64,000 bases of DNA from Sodalis sp. dw_96. GTDB taxonomy: Bacteria; Pseudomonadota; Gammaproteobacteria; Enterobacterales; Enterobacteriaceae. The stretch's first letter is position 1; the number at the start of each line of letters is the position of its first letter. This document shows, in pieces, positions 45,240 through 55,512 of the stretch. Below the pieces are notes generated by a model. The model was given only the letters and a program-made list of their open reading frames with translations, was not told where the DNA came from and did not search any database. Made by a program: the position numbers and the translations under genes. The stretch lies in NCBI RefSeq assembly GCF_018449575.1, contig NZ_JAAVUT010000003.1, forward strand, positions 124,001-188,000, given 5' to 3'.

Positions 45240-46697
45240 CTACACACCAGTCAAGGGTGTCAGTTGCCGGTAGATCTGCTGGAAGGTGCGCCGTTGTTCT
45301 AGATAGGCCTCATGACGGCTTTTATCCGGTATGTAGCTCGCTTCCAGCGGCAAAGGCGGCAGCATTTCCGACCAGGGCGTATGGGGATGGCAGCTGAGCT
45401 GCGCCAGCCGGGCCGCCCCCAGCGCCGGACCCACGTCGCCTCCGGTGCGGTAATCCAGCGTTTGTCCGCTGATATCCGCCAGCAGCTGTCGCCAGTAAGC
45501 GCTGCGCGCTCCGCCGCCGATCAGGGTAATGCTGTCCGGCCGCAGTCCGGTTTCATGCAATACATCCATTCCGTCCGCCAAACCGAAGCTGACCCCTTCC
45601 ACCACCGCCCGCGCCAGCTCCGCCGGGCCGTGATCGTGGGTCAGTCCCCAGAAGACGCCGGTGGCGTTGGGGTTGTTATGGGGGGTTCTTTCCCCGGACA
45701 GATAGGGCAGGAAAAACGCCGGCGAGATATCGGCGCGACTGCCGGCGGCGGCGTCGAGCAAAGCCGGGACGCTGCCCAGACCGGTGGCTTTTGCCGCCCA
45801 GTCCAGGCAGGAGGCGGCGCTGAGCATCACCGACATCAAATGCCAGGTATTGGGCAGCGCGTGGCAAAAGCTGTGCACCGCTTTTTCCGGATTGCTGAGA
45901 AAACCGTCGCTGACGGCGAAATAGACGCCGGAGGTCCCGAGTGAGAGCATGGCCTGTCCCTGGCGATACAGCCCGACGCCGATGGCGCCGGCGGCATTAT
46001 CGCCTCCGCCGGCAACCACCGGTATCTGCGGCACTCCCCAGCGGGATGCCAGGGCCGGCAGCAGGGCGCCGGTGACCTGGTTGCCTTCATATAATTGCGG
46101 CATATGCCCCCGGTTCAGGTTACAAGCTTCCAGCAGCGCGTCGCTCCAGTCGCGGCGGCCCACGTCCAGCCACATTGTGCCCGCCGCGTCGGACATGTCG
46201 GTGGCGAAATCGCCGGTCATGCGCCAGCGCAGATAGTCCTTTGGCAGCAGAACTTTATCCACCCGGCTAAATATCTCCGGTTCATGCTCGGCCACCCAGC
46301 GGAGTTTGGGGGCGGTGAAGCCGGGCATCATCAGGTTGCCGGTAATCTGCCGGGAGTGGGGCACCGCGGTTTCCAGCGTCCGGCATTGGGCAAAGCTGCG
46401 GCCGTCGTTCCAGAGAATGGCGGGACGCAGCACCTGTTGTTTATTATCCAGTAGCGTGGCGCCATGCATTTGTCCGGTCAGGCCCAGGGCGCGCACCGAA
46501 CCGAGATCATGTTTGGCCCCCAATGCCAGCATGGCCCGGTCGGCGGCCTGCCACCAGTGTTCCGGATCCTGCTCCGACCATAACGGGTGAGGACGGGAGA
46601 CCGTCAGGCTTTCCGTATGGCTGCCCAGGATGTGTTGCTGTTCGTCGAGGAGAATGGCTTTGACGCCTGAGGTACCTAGATCAATGCCGATATACAT
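45240..46697 (-). CDS. xylB: Xylulokinase (XylB)
   Basis: 485 residues versus 484 in E. coli. FGGY kinase: phosphate loop MYIGIDLGTSGVKAILLD, catalytic Asp in VVAGGGDNAAGAIGVG, ALGLTGQMHG motif near 75, and LIGGGARSAYWRQLLADI. It phosphorylates D-xylulose to the pentose phosphate intermediate. Same strand as xylA but separated from it by 464 bp filled with 108-bp tandem repeats. Confidence 0.95.
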   Translation of the reverse strand: MYIGIDLGTSGVKAILLDEQQHILGSHTESLTVSRPHPLWSEQDPEHWWQAADRAMLALGAKHDLGSVRALGLTGQMHGATLLDNKQQVLRPAILWNDGRSFAQCRTLETAVPHSRQITGNLMMPGFTAPKLRWVAEHEPEIFSRVDKVLLPKDYLRWRMTGDFATDMSDAAGTMWLDVGRRDWSDALLEACNLNRGHMPQLYEGNQVTGALLPALASRWGVPQIPVVAGGGDNAAGAIGVGLYRQGQAMLSLGTSGVYFAVSDGFLSNPEKAVHSFCHALPNTWHLMSVMLSAASCLDWAAKATGLGSVPALLDAAAGSRADISPAFFLPYLSGERTPHNNPNATGVFWGLTHDHGPAELARAVVEGVSFGLADGMDVLHETGLRPDSITLIGGGARSAYWRQLLADISGQTLDYRTGGDVGPALGAARLAQLSCHPHTPWSEMLPPLPLEASYIPDKSRHEAYLEQRRTFQQIYRQLTPLTGV

Positions 46698-46796
46698 GAG
46701 GTATCCCTTAATTATAATTAAGTAGCGCGGCTGTCGCCGCTTGGGAAAACCGGCGCGGCAACCTGCCCGCAGCGATACGCCTTTAACACGTCTGTT

Positions 46797-47120
46797 GCAC
46801 GCTCGGTGATCGCGGGCCTACCGTGCCATGGGGCGCTCCGGCGGGCGGAAAAACCACGCCCGCTTCGACCCCATTGGCACGGAATCCCTTTAACATGCTC
46901 GGTTCGCGCCTCGGTGAAAGCGGGCCTACCGTGCTGTGGGGCACTCCGGCGGGCGGAAAAACCACGCCCGCTTCGACCCCATCGGCACGGAATCCCTTTA
47001 ACATGCTCGGTTCGCGCCTGGGTGAAAGCGGGCCTACCGTGCCATGGGGCGCTCCGGCGGGCGAAAAAACCACGCCCGCTTCGACCCCATTGGCACGGTC
47101 TCCCTTTAACACGCTCGTTG
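46797..47120. repeat. Three tandem 108-bp repeats between xylA and xylB
   Basis: The segment GGGCCTACCGTGC recurs at 46814, 46922 and 47030, period exactly 108 bp. Each unit contains a hairpin with arms GCGGGCG and CGCCCGC around GAAAAACCA and ends near TCCCTTTAACA. Because 108 is a multiple of three, several frames stay open and translate as 36-residue repeats in both strands. A single related unit lies at 30652-30752. Non-coding repeat inside the xylAB transcript. Confidence 0.88.
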
Positions 47121-47161
47121 CAGGATCGGTCCGGCGGGCCTGGCCTGCGGACCGTGCTCCT

Positions 47162-48481
47162 TTAACTGTATAGCACCTGATTAACGATATTTTCGAACAG
47201 TTCCTGCTGGCCGCTGTGGTGTTCCGGCGCCAGGGCGTGCTGTTCGGCGTAGGCCGCCACGTCGGCCAGGGAAAGGTTGCCTTGCAGCACGCGCTGTCCA
47301 AGGTCGCCGTTCCAGCCGGCGTAGCGCGCTTTCACCAGTTGATCCAGCCGCCCGTCCTCAATGAGTTTCGCCGCCACTTTTAACGCCAGCGCCATGGTAT
47401 CCATACCGCCGATATGGCCGTGGAAAAGGTCGTATTTATCGGTGCTCTGCCGGCGGACCTTGGCATCGAAGTTCAGGCCGCCGGTGGTAAATCCGCCGGC
47501 TTTCAGGATCTCATACATCACCAATGCGTTTTCTTCCACGCTGTTGGGGAATTGGTCGGTATCCCAGCCGGATTGCGGATCGCCGCGGTTGGCGTCCACC
47601 GAACCGAATATTCCCAGCGCGATGGCGGTGGCGATTTCATGATGGAAAGTATGTCCCGCCAGGGTGGCGTGGTTGGCCTCCACATTGACCCGGATCTCCT
47701 TTTCCAGGCCGAATTGCTTGAGGAATCCATACACCGTGGCGACATCATAATCATACTGATGCTTGGTGGGTTCCTGGGGTTTGGGTTCTATGAGCAACGT
47801 GCCCTGGAAGCCGATTTTATGTTTATGCTCCACCACCATCTGCATAAAACGGCCGATTTGTTCCCGTTCCTGCCGCAGATCGGTGTTCAACAGGGTTTCA
47901 TAGCCTTCACGGCCGCCCCATAAAACATAATTTTCGCCGCCAAGGGTCTGGGTGGCCGCCATAGCGCTGTTAACCTGCGTGGCGGCCCAGGCGAACACTT
48001 CCGGGTCCGGGCTGGTGGCCGCGCCGGCGCCGTAGCGGGGATGGCTGAAGCAGTTTGCCGTACCCCACAGCAGCTTTATGCCGGTCTGCTGCTGGTGCTG
48101 CGCCAATACTTCGGTCATGACGGCCATGTTATCGACATAGGCTTTTACCGTATTGCTCTCCGGGATCACATCCATATCGTGAAAGCAGTAATAAGGTGCC
48201 CCCAGCTTGCTGAAAAATTCAAAGGCCACGTCCGCCTTCAAGCGCGCCTGTCCCAGGGCGTCTCCCGGCTGTTGCCACGGGCGTTGGAACGCGCTGGAGC
48301 CGAACATATCCACACCGGGCCAACAGAAGGTGTGCCAGTAGCACACGGCGAAACGCAAGTGGTCCTCCATGCGTTTGCCTAATACGATTTCATCCGGGTT
48401 GTAATGGTGGAAAGCCAGAGGCTGCGTGCTCTTAGGCCCTTCAAAACGGATTTTTTCAATTTTGTCAAAGAATTGAGACAT
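47162..48481 (-). CDS. xylA: Xylose isomerase (XylA)
   Basis: 439-441 residues, E. coli XylA 440. Two ATGs are six bases apart; AGGAG lies only 3 bases before the outer one (48487) but 8-9 before the inner one (48481), so the inner start [15 protein letters not shown] is preferred. Active-site His in [12 protein letters not shown], metal-binding Glu in [16 protein letters not shown] and Asp/Glu in [10 protein letters not shown] are present. Converts D-xylose to D-xylulose. Divergent from xylF, as in E. coli. Confidence 0.95.
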   Translation of the reverse strand: MSQFFDKIEKIRFEGPKSTQPLAFHHYNPDEIVLGKRMEDHLRFAVCYWHTFCWPGVDMFGSSAFQRPWQQPGDALGQARLKADVAFEFFSKLGAPYYCFHDMDVIPESNTVKAYVDNMAVMTEVLAQHQQQTGIKLLWGTANCFSHPRYGAGAATSPDPEVFAWAATQVNSAMAATQTLGGENYVLWGGREGYETLLNTDLRQEREQIGRFMQMVVEHKHKIGFQGTLLIEPKPQEPTKHQYDYDVATVYGFLKQFGLEKEIRVNVEANHATLAGHTFHHEIATAIALGIFGSVDANRGDPQSGWDTDQFPNSVEENALVMYEILKAGGFTTGGLNFDAKVRRQSTDKYDLFHGHIGGMDTMALALKVAAKLIEDGRLDQLVKARYAGWNGDLGQRVLQGNLSLADVAAYAEQHALAPEHHSGQQELFENIVNQVLYS

Positions 48482-48970
48482 AATCATGGCTCCTAGAAAA
48501 TACAGGGTCCGTTCTGAAGCGGACAGGATTTAACCAAACGACCGGCAATAATGCCGACGGGTTAAGGGACTCAGTGCAATTGATTCTGGTTATAACGTCG
48601 GGTACGATCAATTACGTTATTTCACATATGGATTCATGAAATTATTTATTGTGCGTGGGATCACACAGAATGGCGGATAAAATGAGTGCGAATGTAATAA
48701 TGTTAAAAAATTAAACGAATAGAGTTCGTAACGGTAGAAAATAAGCTACAGCTCACAGAAACCACATTTCAGTTAAATATCGTAATGGCGTTGTGAAAAT
48801 TTGCAATTGCCGCATACTTTTTTCCCCACTAATACTAAACAGGTTTACTATCGGATATTTTTAGCGGCAATACGTTGCCGTCACTTGGTAAGGATTTGAA
48901 TCTTATCTTATAAAACAGCGAGTTCCCCTTGCTGGTTATGTTCTTAAAAAAGCAACATAAGGAATGAAAG
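48482..48970. promoter_or_regulatory. Divergent xylA/xylF promoter region with CRP site
   Basis: AT-rich, no gene. A CRP core TGTGC GTGGGA TCACA lies at 48650-48665 (9 of 10 positions). Nearby TTTCACATATGGATTCATGAAAT and the repeat CGTTATTT / CGTAATGG elements could be XylR half-sites, but I cannot assign them with certainty. Control by XylR plus cAMP-CRP is expected from E. coli. Confidence 0.6.
48650..48665. promoter_or_regulatory. CRP-binding site in the xyl intergenic region
   Basis: TGTGCGTGGGATCACA, one mismatch to TGTGA-N6-TCACA, between xylA and xylF. Confidence 0.65.
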
Positions 48971-49966
48971 ATGAAACTGAAGACCCTCTTGCTTTCTGCC
49001 TGTGCGGCGCTGGTGTTAACCTGCCAACCGGGTATTGCCAAACAAATCAAAATCGGTATGGCGGTGGACGATCTGCGCTTGGAACGCTGGCAGAAGGATC
49101 GTGATATTTTTGTTGATAAAGCCAAGTCCCTGGGTGCCGATGTTTTTGTTCAATCCTCCAACGGTAATGAAGAAACCCAGATGTCGCAAATTGAAAATAT
49201 GATCAATCGCGGCGTCGATGTATTAGTTATTATTCCTTATAATGGGAACGTTTTAAGTAATGTTATCGCGGAAGCAAAACAGGCGGGAATAAAGGTCCTG
49301 GCGTATGATCGGATGATCAATAATGCCGATGTGGATTTTTATATTTCTTTTGATAATGAGAAGGTCGGCGAACTACAGGCGCAAAGTATCGTCAGCCGCG
49401 TTCCCCAGGGTAATTATTTCCTGATGGGTGGTTCGCCGGTGGACAGTAATGCCAAGATGTTCCGCGCCGGCCAGATGAAAGTTCTGCAACCGTTAATCGA
49501 CAGCGGCAAAATCAAGGTGGTGGGCGACCAATGGGCCGATGGCTGGTTACCGGAAAACGCTTTAAAAATTATGGAAAATGCGCTGACCGCCAATAATAAC
49601 AAAATCGACGCGGTAGTGGCTTCCAATGACGCCACCGCCGGCGGCGCTATTCAGGCCCTGGCGGCGCAAGGTCTGGCGGGAAAAGTGGCCATCTCCGGGC
49701 AGGATGCGGATCTGGCCGGTATTAAACGTATCATCCAGGGCACCCAGACCATGACGGTCTATAAACCCATCAAACAGGAAGCCTCCAACGCCGCCATTAT
49801 CGCCATTGAGTTGGCCAAGGGTGAAAAACCCAAATCCAACGCCTCGCTGAATAACGGTCTGCGGGCTATCCCTTCCTATCTGTTGACACCAATCGCGGTG
49901 GATAAAAGTAATATCGACAGCACCGTCATTGCCGACGGTTTCCATAAAAAGTCCGAGCTGAACTGA
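48971..49966 (+). CDS. xylF: D-xylose-binding periplasmic protein (XylF)
   Basis: 331 residues, E. coli XylF 330. Signal peptide MKLKTLLLSACAALVLTC with cleavage near GIAK, then KIGMAVDDLRLERWQKDRD and VLAYDRMINNADVDFYISFD, which are closely XylF-like. Delivers D-xylose to XylGH. First gene of xylFGH. Confidence 0.95.
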   Translation: MKLKTLLLSACAALVLTCQPGIAKQIKIGMAVDDLRLERWQKDRDIFVDKAKSLGADVFVQSSNGNEETQMSQIENMINRGVDVLVIIPYNGNVLSNVIAEAKQAGIKVLAYDRMINNADVDFYISFDNEKVGELQAQSIVSRVPQGNYFLMGGSPVDSNAKMFRAGQMKVLQPLIDSGKIKVVGDQWADGWLPENALKIMENALTANNNKIDAVVASNDATAGGAIQALAAQGLAGKVAISGQDADLAGIKRIIQGTQTMTVYKPIKQEASNAAIIAIELAKGEKPKSNASLNNGLRAIPSYLLTPIAVDKSNIDSTVIADGFHKKSELN

Positions 49967-50049
49967 TCCGCCGTTACGCCGATTGTTGTTTGTGACGTGA
50001 AATATACGGGCCGCCGAATCAGGCGGTCCGTCTGCGGAGGGAAATTATC

Positions 50050-51594
50050 ATGGCGTCTGTTTTACTGGAAATGAGAAATATCACCAAACGGTTCGGTGTG
50101 GTAAAGGCGGTGGATAATGTGTCCCTGAGCATTGAACCGGGCCAGGTACTGTCGTTATGCGGTGAAAACGGTTCGGGCAAATCCACCCTGATGAAAGTGC
50201 TGTCGGCGGTTTACCCTTTCGGTACCTTCGAGGGCGAGATCCTGTTCGGCGGCGAGCCGTTGGTGGCGCACGGCGTGCGCGACACGGAACAAAAAGGCAT
50301 AGCCATTATTCATCAGGAGCTGGCACTGGTGAAGCAAATGACGGTGCTGGAAAATATTTTTCTCGGCGCCGAATGGGCCAAATACGGTGTCATGGATTAC
50401 GACAATATGTATCTGCGCTGCGCCCGTATGCTGGCGCAGGTGAAACTGGATATCGATCCCAATACCCGGGTCGGGGAGCTGGGGCTGGGACAACAGCAGC
50501 TGGTGGAAATCGCCAAGGCGTTAAACAAGCAGGTGCGTCTGCTGATCCTGGATGAACCCACCGCCTCCCTGACCGAAAGCGAAACCGCCATATTGCTGGA
50601 TATCGTCAACGATCTGCGTAATCACGATATTGCCTGTATCTATATTTCCCACAAGCTGAACGAGGTCAAGGCTATCTCGGATGTGATTTGCGTCATCCGG
50701 GACGGTAAACATATCGCGACCCGCGCGGCCGAGGGCCTGAGCGAAGAGGCCCTGATCCGAATGATGGTGGGGCGCGAGCTTACCGAGCTTTATCCTCATG
50801 AACCGCATGCGGTGGGTGAGGAGATTCTCCGGGTGGAGGGACTGACCGCCTGGCATCCGGTGAACCAGCATATCCGGCGGGTGGATAATGCCTCCTTCAG
50901 CCTGCATAAAGGGGAAATTCTCGGTATTGCCGGTTTGGTGGGGTCGGGCCGCACCGAGTTGGCGCAATGCCTGTTCGGCTGTTATCCCGGCCGCTGGGAA
51001 GGCCGGATAACGCTGCAAGGCAAGCCGGTTCGTTTCAGAAATTGCCGGCAGGCCATGAGCCATGGAGTAGCCATGGTCCCGGAAGACCGGAAGAAAGACG
51101 GTATCGTACCCATCATGAGCGTCGGATCGAATATTACCCTGGCGGCCCTCAGCCAGTTCAGCGGGTCTTTAAGCGTCGTGGATGAAGCCGGCGAACAGGC
51201 GGCCATTCGCGACGCCATCTCGCGCCTCAAGGTGAAAACCACCTCGCCGGAGCTGGCCATCGGCCGCCTGAGCGGCGGCAATCAGCAAAAAGCCATCCTG
51301 GCGAAATGTCTGCTGCTGAATCCGTCAATCTTGATCCTTGACGAGCCGACGCGCGGTATCGATATCGGCGCCAAACAGGAAATTTACCGCTTGATAAACC
51401 AATTGGTTCAGCAAGGGATTGCGGTCATCATGATCTCGTCGGAGCTGCCGGAGGTCTTGGGTATCAGCGATCGGGTGCTGGCGATGCACCAAGGGGTAAT
51501 CAAAGCCGATCTTATCAACCGCGACCTGACGCAGGAACAGGTAATGGAAGCGGCACTGAGGAGTGACTCCCATGTTGAAAATCACGCGGTCTGA
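50050..51594 (+). CDS. xylG: D-xylose ABC transporter ATPase (XylG)
   Basis: 514 residues, E. coli XylG 513. First domain Walker [15 protein letters not shown], signature [15 protein letters not shown], Walker [12 protein letters not shown]; second domain degenerate Walker [14 protein letters not shown], signature [15 protein letters not shown], Walker [20 protein letters not shown] precedes the ATG. It overlaps the start of xylH by 23 bp. Confidence 0.95.
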   Translation: MASVLLEMRNITKRFGVVKAVDNVSLSIEPGQVLSLCGENGSGKSTLMKVLSAVYPFGTFEGEILFGGEPLVAHGVRDTEQKGIAIIHQELALVKQMTVLENIFLGAEWAKYGVMDYDNMYLRCARMLAQVKLDIDPNTRVGELGLGQQQLVEIAKALNKQVRLLILDEPTASLTESETAILLDIVNDLRNHDIACIYISHKLNEVKAISDVICVIRDGKHIATRAAEGLSEEALIRMMVGRELTELYPHEPHAVGEEILRVEGLTAWHPVNQHIRRVDNASFSLHKGEILGIAGLVGSGRTELAQCLFGCYPGRWEGRITLQGKPVRFRNCRQAMSHGVAMVPEDRKKDGIVPIMSVGSNITLAALSQFSGSLSVVDEAGEQAAIRDAISRLKVKTTSPELAIGRLSGGNQQKAILAKCLLLNPSILILDEPTRGIDIGAKQEIYRLINQLVQQGIAVIMISSELPEVLGISDRVLAMHQGVIKADLINRDLTQEQVMEAALRSDSHVENHAV

Positions 51595-52750
51595 CCGCTT
51601 GACGGCTGTCGGCGATAACGCCGTCGGCAAAAACAAGCCATTAAATTTGCAGGTCTTTGTCATGCTGGCCGCCATCGTGGTCATTATGCTGTTCTTTACC
51701 TTTACCACCGAGGGAGCCTATCTCAGCGCCCGTAATATTTCCAATCTGCTGCGGCAAACCTCCATTACCGGCATTTTGTCGGTGGGGATGGTCTTTGTGA
51801 TTATTTCCGCCGAAATCGATCTGTCGGTGGGATCCATGATGGGCTTGTTGGGCGGGGTGGCGGCGATATTCGATGTTTGGTTCAAATGGCCGCTGACGCT
51901 GACTATCCTGGTGACCCTGCTGCTGGGATTGCTGCTGGGGGCCTGGAACGGATGGTGGGTGGCCTACCGCAAGGTGCCGTCCTTTATCGTCACCCTCTCC
52001 GGTATGCTGGCGTTTCGCGGTATTCTTATCGGTATTACCAACGGCACCACCGTGTCACCCACCTCGGCGGCCATGTCGCAGATCGGGCAGAGTTATTTAC
52101 CGGACGGGGCGGGATTCGGCATCGGTTTTATCGGCCTGGTGCTGTTTATCGCCTGGCAGTGGCGCCGGCGTCGCAAACGCCTGAGCCTGGGTTTATCCGT
52201 TGCCACCCGCACCGGCGATCTTACCCGGCAGGTTATCACCGCGGTCCTGGTATTGGGGGCGGTGTATCTGCTGAATGATTATCGTGGCGTGCCCACTCCG
52301 GTGCTCCTTCTGGTGGCGCTGATGCTGGCGGGACTGTTTCTGGCGTCCCGCACCGCTTTCGGTCGCCGGATTTACGCCATCGGCGGCAATATCGATGCCG
52401 CCCGGCTGTCCGGGGTAAATGTAGAGCGCACCAAACTGGCGGTATTCGCCATCAACGGTCTGATGGTGGCGGTGGCGGGGCTGATCCTCAGTTCCCGCCT
52501 GGGTGCCGGTTCGCCCTCCGCCGGCAATATCGCGGAGCTGGACGCCATCGCCGCCTGCGTCATCGGCGGCACCAGCCTGGCGGGCGGCGTCGGCAGCGTG
52601 GCCGGCGCGGTGATGGGGGCCTTTATCATGGCGTCGCTGGATAACGGCATGAGCATGCTTGATGTGTCCACATTTTGGCAATATATCGTTAAAGGCGCGA
52701 TATTGCTGTTGGCGGTATGGATGGATACCGCCACCAAAAAACGGGCGTAG
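51572..52750 (+). CDS. xylH: D-xylose ABC transporter permease (XylH)
   Basis: 392 residues from ATG 51572; GAGGAG at 51558-51563 is spaced for this ATG, while the GTG at 51563 overlaps it. Multi-helix permease with [16 protein letters not shown] and [20 protein letters not shown]; nearly the same length as E. coli XylH (393). Last gene of the transporter; xylR does not follow, unlike in E. coli. Confidence 0.95.
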   Translation: MLKITRSDRLTAVGDNAVGKNKPLNLQVFVMLAAIVVIMLFFTFTTEGAYLSARNISNLLRQTSITGILSVGMVFVIISAEIDLSVGSMMGLLGGVAAIFDVWFKWPLTLTILVTLLLGLLLGAWNGWWVAYRKVPSFIVTLSGMLAFRGILIGITNGTTVSPTSAAMSQIGQSYLPDGAGFGIGFIGLVLFIAWQWRRRRKRLSLGLSVATRTGDLTRQVITAVLVLGAVYLLNDYRGVPTPVLLLVALMLAGLFLASRTAFGRRIYAIGGNIDAARLSGVNVERTKLAVFAINGLMVAVAGLILSSRLGAGSPSAGNIAELDAIAACVIGGTSLAGGVGSVAGAVMGAFIMASLDNGMSMLDVSTFWQYIVKGAILLLAVWMDTATKKRA

Positions 52751-52844
52751 GCGGGAATATCAATACAGCGCTATACCTTGAATAATTCGCGTTGCGGGAA
52801 GGTCAACGCCCCCGCAATTTGAAGTATGACAGTCTCTAGGCATT

Positions 52845-52870
52845 AAAAAACGAGGGCGATTACGCCCTCG
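52845..52870 (-). terminator. Hairpin with T-run on the minus strand
   Basis: CGAGGGCG ATTA CGCCCTCG, perfect 8-bp arms. The six-base run that makes a terminator lies at 52845-52850 as AAAAAA on the plus strand, so the stem reads as an intrinsic terminator only for minus-strand transcription, although xylH and the next gene both run plus. Confidence 0.55.
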
Positions 52871-53118
52871 TGTCATGTCATGGGAATATCAATTTCCGGT
52901 TATTTTATACTGAACTTATGGTGAATATCATTATAAAGTAATTTATGTAGAATAGAGATTTTATCAATGTCCTCAAAATTAGCATGAACCGTATATTTTA
53001 CTTGTTGTTTAATTAACGTCTAATTGCTTGTGATTTTAATTATATGGAATTAATACTATATCTGCTTGAACAGGATTCTGTATCGATAAAGCGGTTTTAA
53101 CATCGAGATAATCCGCCG
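52871..53118. other. AT-rich leader of the exporter operon
   Basis: No gene. AT-rich run from 52905 to 53090; likely promoter region of the exporter genes, no specific box assigned. Confidence 0.35.
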
Positions 53119-55512
53119 ATGATGCTAAATGACTTTTATTATGACATTAAACTGAATCCGGTACCGATTATCCTGGGTATTATTATCAGCGCTATCGGCT
53201 GTGTGACGACGTTTCTCACCTTACTGTTGTTCATCTCAGACTACTCTACGGATAGGTTTTATCCCGATCATCAACACCTTTACCGGCTGGAGTCGCGGTT
53301 TTCATTGCCCAACGGCTCATGGGCGCGCTTCGCGCAGGTGCCGCTGCCCTTAATCAACGCGCTGAACAACGATCCGCGCATCGCAAGCGTCAGTTACGCA
53401 TACCGTTTTTTCACCTCTGTCCGCAGCGAAGGGCGGGTGATCTCCGGAGTGGAAATCTTTGCGGTCAGCCCCGAATTTTTAACGTACCTGAATCCTTACC
53501 AGCAGTCCGTTACCCCATTGGGGCCCAACGAAATTTATATTACCCCGGCTTTCAACCGGAAATTCCTCGGGTTGTCCGACCCCCGAGGCAAGACTATCCG
53601 GCTCGGAAATCAGGGCAAATTCACCATTAAGGACGTGTTGGACCCGCATAAAGGCGGAAGCCTTGATATGCCGGCTATGATCGCTTTTTCACCCTGGATG
53701 ATGGAAGGTTATAACGATAAACGGGATGATTGGTACCACAATCATGTTTTTGCCTTTGTTCACGGTGGGGCGCAAAAAACATTTGATAATCGAATACTGA
53801 AGCAGGCGGTGGAACGCTATGCGCCGCAATTACCCGGTGCGCCTTCCACTCCCGGTGAATATCTCCATTTCAGCGCCCGCAACATACTGGATATGCACTA
53901 TGACCAAGGGTATTCCGACGAACTTGCGTCAGTACAATCCAGGCCTTTGCTACATACCCTTTATGGGGCGGCGTCGTTTGTCCTGTTAACCTCTCTGGTG
54001 AATCTCCTCAATATTAACGGCATCGTGAACGCCGCCAAGAGAAACAGCCTGCATATCAAACGCAGCATTGGCGCATCCGACAAACAAATTTTCGCGGAAT
54101 ATTGCGGTGTTATGATCCCGCAATTCCTCTGCATCGTATTGGTTGCCCTGGTAATGCTTACGGGAGCCGCGCTATTTTCCCGCCAGGTACAGTTATTATT
54201 GTATCAGGTCCCCCGTCCATCGCAGGCTTGGGTATTTTTATCGGTGTCGCTCATCATGGGAAGCATGATCGGCCTGTGCCAGTCGGCTTATCTTTATTTT
54301 TTTGTCTTCAGGGCGAGAAACGGGCGGGAGCATGTCCGTTACGAGAATAAGGCCTCCTATTATATCAATAAGCTGTCTCTGGTGGCCCAGTTATTAATCT
54401 CAGGAAGCATGGTCTATATCTGGGCTGGCGCAATAACGCAGAACCATTTTATTCTGGATACGGATTTTGGCTATCACAAAAAAAATCTGCTGACCTTTGA
54501 AACCAATGACCAGCTGAATTCTCTCGCCATGCTGCGGGTGCTGCAAAACCGGCTGAAGGAGACCGCCGGTACGTCTAATATCGCGTTAAGCAGCTGGCGT
54601 CCCTTCGATATGTCCCGCCCGGTAATGACGGTGCAGCATGCCCGGCAGCAGTCGGAGGATCAGTTCATTGCCATCAATACCTTTGCCGCGGACCGTAACT
54701 TCCTGCGGGTGTGGGGCTTGGAAACCCTGGCCGGCGAAGAAAACGCGGTCATCGAGAGCCAGGATCCGGCGATTCTTCACGTGATTGTCACGCGGGCATT
54801 TATGAATGCGATGGGGCAGTCAACCTATGATGAAGTGATGAATAATACTTTTTATATTGATTTGGATGGCAAGAAAAAAGCGTTGCGGGTGCTACGTATC
54901 GTGGATAATGTCTACCTCGGCGAGCGGACAACGCTACCGCAGCCGTTAATCATCTTTATAAAAGATAATATTGAAAAATATGGCTCGGTAAAATATCCCA
55001 CCCTACGGCAACGGGATCACATCGTCTCGATGCTGAAGGACTACGGATTGTCGGAGGGGCAAATAGAGTCTGTGGACGACTTGCACCGCCGGCATTTTAA
55101 AAACAGTCTGATGATATCCGGTGTGATAAGGCTGGTGGCGGCGATCTCCTTGCTGCTGATGCTGGTGAGCGCCCTTATCATCGGCATATCCGAAGCCCGC
55201 CGGCTCAATAAAACCCTGAAAATTATGGAAGCGGTGGGCGGTTCGATTTATACCGGCATTGTTTTCTTCCTATACCAAAACGTGGTGCCCCTGCTTATTT
55301 CAACCGTCATCGCCTTTATTATCGGTTTCGGATTTTTGCATCATTGGCTCAGGCAATATGACGTGGTAACGGGGTTAACCTATACCTATGCGCTTGCCGC
55401 GCTGATGCTGCTGGCCTTGAGCGTGGCGGCGGTTATGGTGCTGGCATCGCTGGCGGGTGGCGGGCGGTTAGGGTTCGCAGGGCGCCGGCGGGGGGTGTTA
55501 CCATGGATGTGA
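53119..55512 (+). CDS. FtsX/MacB-type ABC permease (exporter)
   Basis: 797 residues. Architecture: one N-terminal membrane helix (about 17-42), a large periplasmic MacB-PCD-like domain (about 45-275), three helices (about 280-400), a second short helix near 420 and a second extracytoplasmic region, then a final block of three helices (about 670-790). This is the duplicated FtsX arrangement seen in permeases without their own ATPase; the ATPase is encoded separately at 56761. Such systems pump peptides, lipoproteins or toxins out of the periplasm or cell. The gene overlaps the adaptor start by 10 bp. No strong Shine-Dalgarno is visible before the ATG. Confidence 0.8.
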   Translation: MMLNDFYYDIKLNPVPIILGIIISAIGCVTTFLTLLLFISDYSTDRFYPDHQHLYRLESRFSLPNGSWARFAQVPLPLINALNNDPRIASVSYAYRFFTSVRSEGRVISGVEIFAVSPEFLTYLNPYQQSVTPLGPNEIYITPAFNRKFLGLSDPRGKTIRLGNQGKFTIKDVLDPHKGGSLDMPAMIAFSPWMMEGYNDKRDDWYHNHVFAFVHGGAQKTFDNRILKQAVERYAPQLPGAPSTPGEYLHFSARNILDMHYDQGYSDELASVQSRPLLHTLYGAASFVLLTSLVNLLNINGIVNAAKRNSLHIKRSIGASDKQIFAEYCGVMIPQFLCIVLVALVMLTGAALFSRQVQLLLYQVPRPSQAWVFLSVSLIMGSMIGLCQSAYLYFFVFRARNGREHVRYENKASYYINKLSLVAQLLISGSMVYIWAGAITQNHFILDTDFGYHKKNLLTFETNDQLNSLAMLRVLQNRLKETAGTSNIALSSWRPFDMSRPVMTVQHARQQSEDQFIAINTFAADRNFLRVWGLETLAGEENAVIESQDPAILHVIVTRAFMNAMGQSTYDEVMNNTFYIDLDGKKKALRVLRIVDNVYLGERTTLPQPLIIFIKDNIEKYGSVKYPTLRQRDHIVSMLKDYGLSEGQIESVDDLHRRHFKNSLMISGVIRLVAAISLLLMLVSALIIGISEARRLNKTLKIMEAVGGSIYTGIVFFLYQNVVPLLISTVIAFIIGFGFLHHWLRQYDVVTGLTYTYALAALMLLALSVAAVMVLASLAGGGRLGFAGRRRGVLPWM

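Noticed and set aside
46797-47120. Tandem repeats considered as CRISPR
   Set aside because: Units are long and contiguous with no unique spacers and no cas genes.
46783-47301. Repetitive 36-residue-repeat frames on both strands between xylA and xylB
   Set aside because: Products of a 108-bp non-coding tandem repeat (multiple of three) with internal hairpins; open on both strands alike.
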